Assembly: GCA_016183065.1 (NCBI GenBank)
Contig: JACPFF010000005.1
Coordinates: forward strand, 16,314 to 80,313
Source: Deltaproteobacteria bacterium
GTDB taxonomy: Bacteria; UBA10199; GCA-002796325; JACPFF01
Reading direction: 5' to 3'
DNA length: 64,000 bases
Numbering within the stretch: the first letter of the stretch is position 1; every line of letters begins with the position of its first letter. Shown one piece after another: positions 17,282 to 26,326 of this stretch. A model generated the notes under the pieces. The model was not told the DNA's origin, searched no databases, and saw only the letters and a program-made list of their open reading frames with translations. The position numbers and the translations under genes were made by a program.

Positions 17282-18901
17282 ATGGGAAAGACTGGCTCCA
17301 TACCGCCCGGCACGCACGCACGCGCAAGGCCTGTCCACGCCGAGGTCATGCCAAACACGCCCGTCGCAGGTGACGCAACCGCCGCGGCCACTGTTTTAGG
17401 CCACTCCACGGCAGAAACACCTCCCCCGCTGGGCCCTCTCGGCGCACAAACCGCGGCAAGCGCCGCCCGGTGGGGCATGACACCTGGGCCGCGCATCGCC
17501 GCCGACATGCAGCGGGCAGATGCACTATATCGCCACTATGTCACCGAAGTGCCGTGGCGGTTTCTCCCGATTCAAGACGGTCTGACGATGTTGGATACGG
17601 CAGTCACAGAAGACACCCCGCGGGTCGATGCCAGCTACGATGGCCCGCTGGCGAGTGATGATCCGGCGGCCCTTTTCGCGATCGACATTTCACAGTACCA
17701 TCGCACGCGTGAGGCCATTGTGATCAACAAAATCCTCTCTGACTTTGACAGGGCTTCTCGTGCCAGTGAAACATACCTGACTATCGTGGCCGAAGCGGTC
17801 TTTGATCGATTGGTGCAAAGCGAATCGGGCTCGGTCGAGTGGAAATTTCTGGCGGAGATGGACCGGAGCGCCATGGCAATGGCTGACGAGGCAGGCGTCG
17901 AGATTGCGCGTTATAGGAAAATCCTCTGCTGCATGGTCATCAAGGCCCACCTGCGGGCACTCGGGAGGATCCGCGACGTGTTCGAACAGATGTGCGCCAT
18001 ACGGGAAGCGCCGTGGTTCTTTGCTCTGTTGATTGAAATCTGCCTCGGTCCACTCAAAGACGCTATCGCCCACGACGCACGCCGATGGGAGGCGTTTTGG
18101 GGGACGACGAAGACGTTTGCCGCATTTGTGGAGCTGCTCGACCGACTTCCCAATGACCTGTTGCGTCCAATCGACAAAGGCATCGTGAATCAATTACGGA
18201 CCCTCTATCCCAATATCCCCTATGTGCTGCGAGGATACCGGATCTTGGAGCCCTCCTTCCTCCCGTTTCCCTTCAATGCCGCCTTGCGGCACAAGAATGA
18301 TCCGGACAATTTTGGGTCCTATTGCAAGTTTCCCGTTTTTATCGTCCGTGATGCATCTGATCGCACAGCAGAGGAGAAACGACGGACCATCCGTCATGAG
18401 GCGATTCATTCTCTCGTCGGTACGGCACGCATTGCGCACCTGCTGACCGCATTGTACATCCGAAATCACAACCTTGAGCGACTGTTTGCCGAAGGGATCA
18501 CCGAGCTGCTCACGCGCCATGCGGGTGAAGTCCTCGATGCCGAGGCCACAGAGGCCCGTGCCGTCACTCCCGAGGCGCTCATCCAACAGCGCCACTCAGA
18601 CTTTGCACACACGCTCCAGGCCGTTCAGCAGATCCCCGGTGACTTTTATTCCGTGGCCGTCACGCTCGCCATTGGTCTGGCGCGCCGACTCGGGTTTCCA
18701 AGGTTTCTGGCACTCTTCACAGCGGCGCAGTATCAGGCGGGCTATGCACTGACACCTGAAGAGATTGCCGCCCTTCAGCCCATTTTTCAACAGTTGGGCA
18801 CGCGTATCGACCAGGCCGTGACGAATTCTTCGGAGGCGCCCTTCCTCCCACACGACGTGGCAGAGGAGGTGTTTACCATGTTGCAGGGGGACGGGAGCTG
18901 A
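17282..18901 (+). CDS. Hypothetical HExxH putative zinc metallopeptidase, candidate effector
   Basis: TIRHEAIHSLVGTA (HExxH at 18395-18409) followed by LFAEGITELLTRHAGE (possible gluzincin third ligand); N-terminal LGAQTAASAARWGMTPGP shared with the next gene. Confidence 0.6.
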   Translation: MGKTGSIPPGTHARARPVHAEVMPNTPVAGDATAAATVLGHSTAETPPPLGPLGAQTAASAARWGMTPGPRIAADMQRADALYRHYVTEVPWRFLPIQDGLTMLDTAVTEDTPRVDASYDGPLASDDPAALFAIDISQYHRTREAIVINKILSDFDRASRASETYLTIVAEAVFDRLVQSESGSVEWKFLAEMDRSAMAMADEAGVEIARYRKILCCMVIKAHLRALGRIRDVFEQMCAIREAPWFFALLIEICLGPLKDAIAHDARRWEAFWGTTKTFAAFVELLDRLPNDLLRPIDKGIVNQLRTLYPNIPYVLRGYRILEPSFLPFPFNAALRHKNDPDNFGSYCKFPVFIVRDASDRTAEEKRRTIRHEAIHSLVGTARIAHLLTALYIRNHNLERLFAEGITELLTRHAGEVLDAEATEARAVTPEALIQQRHSDFAHTLQAVQQIPGDFYSVAVTLAIGLARRLGFPRFLALFTAAQYQAGYALTPEEIAALQPIFQQLGTRIDQAVTNSSEAPFLPHDVAEEVFTMLQGDGS

Positions 18902-18902
18902 C

Positions 18903-21101
18903 ATGCCACGGGTACGACCGCCAACGACTGTTCGCGCGGGGTTGAATTTCAGAGGCACCACGGGAAAAGCCGCTGCCGTTTCTTCTGGACCAGGGCTTCC
19001 TGCAGCAGTGGGCGACATCGCCATTGCCGCCCTCGGCGCCCAATCCGCGGCAAGTGCTGCCCGGTGGGGCGCAACGCCGGGCCCAATGCTCGCGAGCCAA
19101 CTGCGACAGGCCGGTGAGCCCGCTCATCTGGTCGCCGCTCGCGAAGTTGAGTGCCTCATGGTTGAGATTCGTCACCGCACCGGATTTGGTGATCCGGCAC
19201 ACCAGATCATCTTGGACTCTCCTCATCTTCCTCATCAACACCTCACCCTCTGGCATGGACTCACAGACCCTGGCGAAGCAACGTGGGCCGCATGGGTGGA
19301 ACATGGGAAAAGACTCGATAACGCACTACAACAGGGACCGGAGCCTCAAGGGATCGACCCCCTCCTGGAGGCCCTGTACGAATTAGGGGTCCGCTTTGAG
19401 TATACCACACCTCTCAGCCACATCGAGATGATGAACGATGCGGAGATGCTGGCCCTAATGCAACAGATGATCCAAGACGGGCTCCCAGAACCGATGGCCC
19501 GCACCCCCGGGGCCCATGTGGCACAGGGAGCGCCTCGGCAATGGATCGCATCCGCGGCACTGACCATGTTCCGGCTGATTGTCGTTCGCGGCCGTGATGA
19601 TCGGCTGTATGCATTTCCACCGCAACTCGCTCGTCTGGATGCCCTCGTCCGTCTCTTGATCCGAAAAGCCGGCCTCGAGATTGAGTCCGCGTTCGAACAG
19701 ATGACGGAGCTGATCTGCGGCCATATGGAGAACGCACGCGTGAATCGCCTCGAAACAGTCCCGGAAAGCTATGTTTCAGCGTTTACCCTCACTGTACGAC
19801 ACGCGCTGACCGATGGAGTGATTGACGGGCGAACAATTATGAAATTACTCGAAAAACGACATGGCTTTCGGACGATTGCTGAGTGGGCCGTGAAGTTCAC
19901 TACACTGCAGGGGCACGTCTATTATTACGTCGATCCGTGCCGTTTTGCCAAATCAGTTGGCACACACGTGATGACCTCCCTGAGCAGCATGCAGGACCTC
20001 GTCGCCGCACTCAAATCACCGGTGGTGGAGGCTCGATTAGCCGCAATCGCCGGTCCTTCGAGATATTATGCCGTCAGTGGATACGGGGGATATGGGAAAT
20101 CATGCAGAATCTCTGGCATCGAGGTTTCGCCGATATCCGCGGACCGCAATGAGTGGATGAGGGAGTTTCGAAAGAAACACCACCAGTGTGCTATTATCGA
20201 TACGAGAGAGAGAGGCCCTGATCGCCTTGCCCGTGTCAAAAGTCTCCTCATGGCTGCTGTATGGGATAACATCGATCTCACCAACATTGGCGCACCGGAA
20301 GCGATGAGCAGGCTCGAAGCGCACATTTGGACGACCGGGCGTGGTCTAGAGTACAGCCTTGCACAATATCAAGGAGAGAACAGATCACGAATTGGACAAT
20401 ATGGCCCTGCAACATTTGTCGCTGATCTGAAAAATGGAGGGCATCTTCGATCGGCCTGGCACCGTATGTTCCCTCTGAAGCCCATACCTGCCATGGTCCG
20501 GATTGAATTCGTCGATAAGAGTCGGCGTATTGGCGCAATCAGGATTGTTGCCGGCAGTGTCCAACCGCTTGCAATGCCGGCAGGTCGGGGACAGATCACC
20601 CTACAGATCGATGAGGGGAGTCGTGCACCGACACTACTCCATCATTCTGCGAGGGTAGATACTATCGCCATCTGGGATGAAATCGATCTCCATTCTGTCG
20701 GGCAGGCGAAAGGCATTTCTCGGCTCGCGGCCCAAATATGGGCAACACGACGCGACGTTGTTCAAGGATTGACGCAATATAAACAGCAGTACGAAACGGT
20801 CATCGGTTCCTATCTGGTGCACTCCTTTGTCGCCGATCTGCAGGAAGCGGCCCAACTCGCAACCGCCTGGGCGATGGCGTTTCCCGGCATCTCGATCCCC
20901 TCCGCCATTCGAGTACAATGGACGAATGCGCCTCTTCAGATGATCGGCAAGATTCGCTTTTCTGATGCCACAACACTCGGTTCCCCGTTGAAAAAGCATG
21001 AAGGCGAGCTCTCGGTGCAACGGACGGACGGTCGATATGTGATACCGCCATCCACGGTCAGCGGCTACGGCCGCGAAGAGATCCTTGCGGCATTGTCATA
21101 G
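18903..21101 (+). CDS. Large hypothetical protein with internal about 95-aa duplication and shared N-terminal motif
   Basis: Starts 1 nt after the upstream stop; LGAQSAASAARWGATPGP motif; WDNIDLTNIGAPEAMSRLEAHIW... and WDEIDLHSVGQAKGISRLAAQIW... repeats. Confidence 0.75.
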   Translation: MPRVRPPTTVRAGLNFRGTTGKAAAVSSGPGLPAAVGDIAIAALGAQSAASAARWGATPGPMLASQLRQAGEPAHLVAAREVECLMVEIRHRTGFGDPAHQIILDSPHLPHQHLTLWHGLTDPGEATWAAWVEHGKRLDNALQQGPEPQGIDPLLEALYELGVRFEYTTPLSHIEMMNDAEMLALMQQMIQDGLPEPMARTPGAHVAQGAPRQWIASAALTMFRLIVVRGRDDRLYAFPPQLARLDALVRLLIRKAGLEIESAFEQMTELICGHMENARVNRLETVPESYVSAFTLTVRHALTDGVIDGRTIMKLLEKRHGFRTIAEWAVKFTTLQGHVYYYVDPCRFAKSVGTHVMTSLSSMQDLVAALKSPVVEARLAAIAGPSRYYAVSGYGGYGKSCRISGIEVSPISADRNEWMREFRKKHHQCAIIDTRERGPDRLARVKSLLMAAVWDNIDLTNIGAPEAMSRLEAHIWTTGRGLEYSLAQYQGENRSRIGQYGPATFVADLKNGGHLRSAWHRMFPLKPIPAMVRIEFVDKSRRIGAIRIVAGSVQPLAMPAGRGQITLQIDEGSRAPTLLHHSARVDTIAIWDEIDLHSVGQAKGISRLAAQIWATRRDVVQGLTQYKQQYETVIGSYLVHSFVADLQEAAQLATAWAMAFPGISIPSAIRVQWTNAPLQMIGKIRFSDATTLGSPLKKHEGELSVQRTDGRYVIPPSTVSGYGREEILAALS

Positions 21102-21149
21102 ATTCCCACGCGTAAGCGCATGGTCCTCGGCAGCTCGCGTCGCCCGTAG

Positions 21150-21235
21150 GAAGCTATCCAGCGAGCACGGCGAGCGTGAGGGGGAGGCTCCACCGGCTTT
21201 GCCGGTGGAGGGGGCGACGTGAGCCCCTCCAATAG
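21150..21235 (+). repeat. Dispersed structured intergenic repeat (copy R2)
   Basis: gcgagcacggcgagcgtgagggggaggctccaccggctttgccggtggagggggcgacgtgagcccctccaatag. Confidence 0.8.
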
Positions 21236-21241
21236 AAGAGA

Positions 21242-21270
21242 CGCAACCTTTCCTGAATGTTGCCGATAAT
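21242..21270 (+). promoter_or_regulatory. sigma28-like promoter motif CGCAAC-N14-GCCGATAAT
   Basis: cgcaacctttcctgaatgttgccgataat, about 31 nt before ATG 21302. Confidence 0.75.
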
Positions 21271-21301
21271 ACGTATTGAGGGGATCACCGAAGGAACCCA
21301 C

Positions 21302-21826
21302 ATGTTACGCAAATCACGTCGCCGGACGTTTGGACTCGCCATCATCGCGGTGGTCGTGATCCTTGGCGCGCTCTGGTATCGGACACATCCACAAGATATT
21401 GTTTTTGCTGGTGAAAATTCAACTCGTTTGATCGATCGATATGCCGATCGGATGGCAAAATACGCCGATCCCAATTTCTATGAAGGGCATTTTCAGCAGC
21501 GCCCGCGAACCGAGGGAGAATGCGCATATTTCGGCCTCCAACGACACGGGGCGGTCACGATTGCGATGGTCTCGGCACAACATCTGGCACTGACGATCAA
21601 CGACCTCCCGTTTACCCTTACGGGAAGTGATCCGTCGCAGTTTGACATGTATTACTACACTGGCGAGCTCAGCTCGATCCGCTACGAAGTCGCGATCTCG
21701 ACGCAGCGACGCGCGGAAACTGGCGATGACCTGCTGGCACTCTTCCTGACTGGCGCCGGACATCACTGCACCGCGCTCTTTGATCGGACCGCGGTGTTTG
21801 ACCTTCAGTCGACAAAAATTAATTAG
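21302..21826 (+). CDS. Hypothetical single-pass membrane or secreted protein
   Basis: MLRKSRRRTFGLAIIAVVVILGALWYRTHP N-terminal TM segment. Confidence 0.6.
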   Translation: MLRKSRRRTFGLAIIAVVVILGALWYRTHPQDIVFAGENSTRLIDRYADRMAKYADPNFYEGHFQQRPRTEGECAYFGLQRHGAVTIAMVSAQHLALTINDLPFTLTGSDPSQFDMYYYTGELSSIRYEVAISTQRRAETGDDLLALFLTGAGHHCTALFDRTAVFDLQSTKIN

Positions 21827-22066
21827 TTGGAATTCCTCAATACCATTGATTTTACTTATTTTTTATACATTTTCGTCCCGACATGGAAAATTCCGCTTGC
21901 GTAAATCATCAATGCGTCGCATAGTCTGAAAAGATTACGTTTGAGGATGTGCAGTTAATGAAGTCGGAGTCCAAAAGGGTACCACTCACGAAACATTCGG
22001 TGCGTTCCAAATGTAGGGGCTACAATATCTGTTCCCCAAATAGCAGACAGTAAAAGGAGGGTCTCA

Positions 22067-22276
22067 ATGTCGAGACAACGTGGAACCGTAAAATGGTTCA
22101 ATGAAAGTAAAGGGTTCGGGTTCATCACCCCCGAGAATGGTGGCAAGGATCTCTTTGTCCACTTTTCGAATATCGTCGGTGACGGCTTCAAATCCCTCGA
22201 AGAAAACCAAAAGGTGGAATTCGAGGTCGAGGTCGGACCGAAGGGTGAGTTCGCGGCAAAAGTTGAAAAGGTCTAA
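22067..22276 (+). CDS. Cold shock protein (CspA family)
   Basis: [32 protein letters not shown] with RNP motifs. Confidence 0.97.
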   Translation: MSRQRGTVKWFNESKGFGFITPENGGKDLFVHFSNIVGDGFKSLEENQKVEFEVEVGPKGEFAAKVEKV

Positions 22277-22295
22277 GACCGTCAACATTCCTTAC

Positions 22296-22337
22296 GACAC
22301 ACCGCCGTTCAGCACATGCTGAACGGCGGTTGTGTTT
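22296..22337. terminator. Strong intrinsic-type hairpin between cspA and the convergent GIY-YIG gene
   Basis: ccgccgttcagca (22302-22314) / tgctgaacggcgg (22317-22329), extended by acaca/tgtgt. Confidence 0.8.
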
Positions 22338-22605
22338 CTGGACGAGGGCCGCAAATGCCCACACGATCGATCAAGGCCAGTTTCTCCCGCCGCGACCAGT
22401 GTTTGATTTCGACCTCTCGCTTGAGCGCCGCCGATTTGGTCTCGAAAGTCTCATGATACCGGAGGGCCGCAAAGCCGAAACCGCGCACGAATTTGGCCCC
22501 ACGACCATCACGGTGTTGGGCCATCCGCCGCTCGAGGTCGGTCGTATAGCCCACATAGAGCCGCCCGTCCGCCGCTTCGAGGATGTAGACAAAATGTGAG
22601 GCCAT
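22309..22605 (-). CDS. GIY-YIG nuclease family protein
   Basis: HFVYILEAADGRLYVGYTTDLERRMAQHRDGRGAKF. Confidence 0.93.
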   Translation of the reverse strand: MASHFVYILEAADGRLYVGYTTDLERRMAQHRDGRGAKFVRGFGFAALRYHETFETKSAALKREVEIKHWSRREKLALIDRVGICGPRPETQPPFSMC

Positions 22606-22681
22606 GAGGGGAGTATAGTCTCTCGCGAGGCAGACGCAATCTTTGTCTGTCGCCCGCATTTTGCACTGCAACGAATCCGTT

Positions 22682-23098
22682 TTACGCGGTGGTGTATGCC
22701 CGAAAACCCGCGATGGCAAAGTGGTGGTCAAAGGTAAAGGCGGTTTCCAATTTCCGTGCCGTCATTACGGCAAACGAGACGGCATCCGTCATCGAAAACG
22801 CTTGGTCGGCAAAGCGCTCCAGCCATTCCAATGCCGAAATTTCGATCTCTCGTGTCACCGAAAACACGTCAAGGCGGTGCGAGCCGTAGATTTCCCGCGC
22901 CACCTGCAGCCCTCCCTTGGCATTGATCCGGTACGAAAGCAGCGTAATGAGCTCGGCAACGACGAAGTTGGTGGTCAGACACGCTACGCCACGCGTGGCA
23001 ATCTCCCGCCACGTCTTCACCGCCCCTGCATGATGCGCATCCCGAGCCACATATCGGGCATAAAAGGCCCCGGTGTCGATAAACAGGCTCTGTGTCAA
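22682..23098 (-). CDS. PIN-domain toxin (VapC-like)
   Basis: SLFIDTGAFYARYV...TTNFVVAELITLL...FSMTDAVSFAVM...AFTFDHHFAIAGF acidic residues. Confidence 0.88.
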   Translation of the reverse strand: MTQSLFIDTGAFYARYVARDAHHAGAVKTWREIATRGVACLTTNFVVAELITLLSYRINAKGGLQVAREIYGSHRLDVFSVTREIEISALEWLERFADQAFSMTDAVSFAVMTARKLETAFTFDHHFAIAGFRAYTTA

Positions 23099-23337
23099 TG
23101 CGGTCCCCGCTGCAGCAAATAGTGGTCGTGATGCTGCGCCTCATCGGTCGGACCATGCTCCTGAAAGATCGTCTGACTGGCAAAAAAGGAATCCTGGCCG
23201 GTTTTACCGCGAAGGATCAGGAGGTATTTTTCCAGGACCTGACGCACCATTTCCCCGAACGAAATCCCCTTTTTGTGTGCTGCACGCTCTAAGGCTGATT
23301 TGACCGTCTCAGGCAGCATGATCGTTGTTCTGTGCAT
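23095..23337 (-). CDS. Ribbon-helix-helix antitoxin (VapB-like)
   Basis: MHRTTIMLPETVKSALERAAHKKGISFGEMVRQVLEKYL; 4-bp overlap with the PIN gene. Confidence 0.8.
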   Translation of the reverse strand: MHRTTIMLPETVKSALERAAHKKGISFGEMVRQVLEKYLLILRGKTGQDSFFASQTIFQEHGPTDEAQHHDHYLLQRGPH

Positions 23338-23339
23338 AT

Positions 23340-23365
23340 ATATTATTATAATTATGACATAATAT
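23340..23365 (-). promoter_or_regulatory. Inverted repeat operator candidate for VapBC autoregulation
   Basis: atattat (23340-23346) / ataatat (23359-23365) just upstream of the antitoxin start in an AT-rich patch. Confidence 0.5.
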
Positions 23366-23486
23366 AATGCAAGAGGAATCTTGTGTGGTCAGATGCAGCA
23401 TCGCCTCTGGCTGATGGGGGCCCTGATGGGGATGAGGTACATACCTTGCAAAAAAAACGCGGAAAGAGGTGTCCGCATCACTCCGT

Positions 23487-24092
23487 CTATGGCCACAAGA
23501 ACGAGAACCCGCCGGTAAAGGTGGTGTCGACATCAAACCGCGCGCCTTGCGGGCGCGGAGTCATGTGGGCGTAATTGTTGACATCGATCACCACGGCATA
23601 CCATGAGGCCCGTGGATAGAGTTTGACCCCGCCGCCGAGGACGCCCATCGGCTCCCATACGGCATTGAGCTGCATGCTGCCGGCCCCCACGGTCAGATAA
23701 AAATCCATTTCGACCATCCTGCGCCCAAGGCGGAGCGCGGCATCGTTGGAGATCAACACCTCGCCACTCACCATGTGAATGTCGCGCGTCGTGAGACTCT
23801 GGCCATAAGCCCCGCTGGCATCGGCTCTGTTGCGGACATAACCGTAGTGCGCGCCCAGCGCCCATGTCTCATTGACATGGTATCGGCCCCTGGCGCCGGC
23901 CGTCCACGTCTGGCCGAGATGGCGCCCCAGATAACTCCCGCCATAGGGATTCAATTCCCATTGATGACATGCCCGGTGGCGCATGGCGGGATCGAGTGCC
24001 ATCGAGAGAGAAGTCGTTGCCTCGGCGCCCTGGAGTGACATCGCGAGGCACCCGATGAACGTCAACAGGAAGAGCGATGGGCCATGGCGCAT
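23487..24092 (-). CDS. Outer membrane beta-barrel domain protein
   Basis: Signal peptide FLLTFIGCLAMSLQGAEA; GSYLGRHLGQTWTAGARGRYHVNETWALGAHYGYV; barrel-like strand pattern. Confidence 0.7.
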   Translation of the reverse strand: MRHGPSLFLLTFIGCLAMSLQGAEATTSLSMALDPAMRHRACHQWELNPYGGSYLGRHLGQTWTAGARGRYHVNETWALGAHYGYVRNRADASGAYGQSLTTRDIHMVSGEVLISNDAALRLGRRMVEMDFYLTVGAGSMQLNAVWEPMGVLGGGVKLYPRASWYAVVIDVNNYAHMTPRPQGARFDVDTTFTGGFSFLWP

Positions 24093-24116
24093 GGCCGCTC
24101 TCTATACAGAAATCCT

Positions 24117-26072
24117 CTATGCCGCAATCCCTTCTCGTGATGCGGCACTGGCAAAGGCTCGGCACACAGCCTCAACGGAATCGATGCCACCCTGCAGGAC
24201 CCGCGAGGCCACATGCCGCAGCGTGGTTGATTGAATCGGCAGTGGGAGGAACGAGAGCAATCGACGCATCTGTTGATTGTCCACCGCATCCTGGCTGATC
24301 ACCACGCGGAGGACCATCCATGCTTCCTCATCGGTCCCAGGCCGCCATGTCGTGATCCGGCGCCCAATGTCCTGTTCGAGCTTCGCGGCACCGTGGGCGC
24401 GAAGCGTCTCCAGCTGCTGCAACGAGGCGATCCCCCTGGCGGCCGTGCCGTTGCCAGGAAGATGGCTCCTCCCGTCCGCTGTCACACCAAGTGCATCGCA
24501 GGCACTTTGAAACAACTCCTGCTCCCATCGAAGCCTACGCCCGTGCGGGATATATTCGGGAATCGTCGCCAGCGGATTCGTCTCAACAAAGAGCAAACTC
24601 GCCGTCGCAAAGTCGCTGGCCGCCCAGCCGCGGAGCATGGCCATCCGGTATTCCATGCCAATCGTTTGCGATCGGAGATATCGTTGCCACATGGCATAGA
24701 GTACCAACCAATCGATCACCACCGGCACCCCACTCGGCAGGGAAGGGTCTCCCTCCATTCTCTTCTCAAACGCCGCCACGTCCGTGGATGTCGCATGGAC
24801 ACTCCGTAACCAATCAGATAACTGCGCCACCCGTGACGGCCGCAAAGATCGGTGTTCGTCTTCCGACCCGGCAGGCCGTGCAGTAGTGAACGGTGACGGC
24901 GATTGCGCGGTGCGGATGGAGGGGTGGTCAATACGGTCAAAAGAGATCTCCAGAGAAAATGTGGAATCGTTCAGCACGCTCCGCAGCACCCCTTCGAGCA
25001 TCTGCAAACACTCTGGCGACGTCCCCGAGAGCGGCGCGTGGCTGATACGCTCTGTCCCCTCCGGAGTATCCTGCCACTGTTTTGTTCGCTCTGCGGTAAT
25101 CGCGGCACGCCATGCACTGAGGATCTGTGGGATGAGGACCTTGCGATGCTGGTGTTCCCCCTTTGGGATGTCGATCAACCCCTGATGGTTCAGATGCCGG
25201 TCAATCACCCAGCGGAGGGCTGTCACGACATGAAAGGCCCGCAATCGTTCCAACAACACGCCGATAGCCTGCAGCCCACCCGATCCAAATGCATAACTGA
25301 AGATCGCCATGATATCTCGGGCATCGCGTTGGGTCCGTTTCACTGACGGGCCAAATAAAAGCTGGCCCAAGGCCGTGACCCGATTGCAGGCCGTGCTGGC
25401 CCTGGCCGCAACCCACTGTTCGACGAAGGCCTCTATCGGTCCCTGCCAGTGCGATGTGACGGGACCCGCTGGCCCGACCTGGGCGTGGCCCGCGCGTTCG
25501 AGGGCCGCCATGACAAATCGAACCCCTTCTGCGGCAAGTTGCGCATCAAAAATGTGCCCCTCGCGTTGCGCCGCTTCACGGAGGGCCGCGGCCAATTGAT
25601 CGGGAAACTCCGTCACCGCGAGTTTCTGCAAAAAAGCGAGGACCATCATTCGCAGGTGCCGTAGCTGCCGGGTCTGCGTCTGTGGCACGACATGGAGCAC
25701 GGCGTCGGCGATACGCCCTGCAGGAACGTCTGCCGCGCGCCGATGGACGGTGGCAGAGAGGGCCCGAAAAAGGAGTCGTCCGTGGTGGACGCGATGCTGT
25801 TTTGTCGTATCGGCGCGGGCGGCCCACTGGGCCAGGGCCTGCGAGGCACGATCGATGAGCCCCTCTTCGGATGTAGGACCATGGGGCGCGCGTGCGCCGA
25901 GTCTGCGCACGGGTCCATGCCAGAGTCGCAAGGCCTGCGGCGGAACAATACGGGGAGCGTGCCCCCCTGCCAACACCGTCCGGCCTGTTGACACCGTTCT
26001 CCGGGCCGCGAAAGATGCAGAACGTCCTGCAACCCCCGAGAATCCTACGTTCGCAGCGCCTTTTATCGTCAT
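24117..26072 (-). CDS. Large hypothetical helical protein, candidate effector
   Basis: About 651 aa, ATG 26072 with GGAGG RBS; no recognised domain; N-terminus Ser/Ala/Gly/Arg-rich. Confidence 0.65.
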   Translation of the reverse strand: MTIKGAANVGFSGVAGRSASFAARRTVSTGRTVLAGGHAPRIVPPQALRLWHGPVRRLGARAPHGPTSEEGLIDRASQALAQWAARADTTKQHRVHHGRLLFRALSATVHRRAADVPAGRIADAVLHVVPQTQTRQLRHLRMMVLAFLQKLAVTEFPDQLAAALREAAQREGHIFDAQLAAEGVRFVMAALERAGHAQVGPAGPVTSHWQGPIEAFVEQWVAARASTACNRVTALGQLLFGPSVKRTQRDARDIMAIFSYAFGSGGLQAIGVLLERLRAFHVVTALRWVIDRHLNHQGLIDIPKGEHQHRKVLIPQILSAWRAAITAERTKQWQDTPEGTERISHAPLSGTSPECLQMLEGVLRSVLNDSTFSLEISFDRIDHPSIRTAQSPSPFTTARPAGSEDEHRSLRPSRVAQLSDWLRSVHATSTDVAAFEKRMEGDPSLPSGVPVVIDWLVLYAMWQRYLRSQTIGMEYRMAMLRGWAASDFATASLLFVETNPLATIPEYIPHGRRLRWEQELFQSACDALGVTADGRSHLPGNGTAARGIASLQQLETLRAHGAAKLEQDIGRRITTWRPGTDEEAWMVLRVVISQDAVDNQQMRRLLSFLPLPIQSTTLRHVASRVLQGGIDSVEAVCRAFASAASREGIAA

Positions 26073-26099
26073 CAATCCTCCACGGCAGCCCCTAGCAAG

Positions 26100-26128
26100 A
26101 GCTTCGGCCCCCCGCAAGGATAGTTGCG
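26100..26128 (-). promoter_or_regulatory. Weaker sigma28-like motif CGCAAC-N14-GCCGAAGCT
   Basis: CGCAACTATCCTTGCGGGGGGCCGAAGCT, about 27 nt before the gene start; identical spacing, degenerate -10. Confidence 0.5.
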
Positions 26129-26275
26129 TCGGTCGAAGACGAGAGCATGGCGCAGATGCACTGCAATGGCTCGTGGCTCGTTATTGGTGGACATGCGCCG
26201 CTTTTCCATTAGACTGGTCGCATCGAATACACTCCATCACCACATGATCCTATCGGCATGGCGGATCAGTGTCTG

Positions 26276-26320
26276 CCTCATGTGTGGGGCTCCACGGCCC
26301 AGCGCGCACGGCGCACGAGA
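26276..26320. repeat. Partial dispersed intergenic repeat (head module, copy R3)
   Basis: tgtggggctccacggcccagcgcgcacggcgcacgaga resembles tgtggggccccacgacccagcgcgcaccgcgcgcgaga at 37.87 kb. Confidence 0.65.
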
Positions 26321-26326
26321 AATTTC

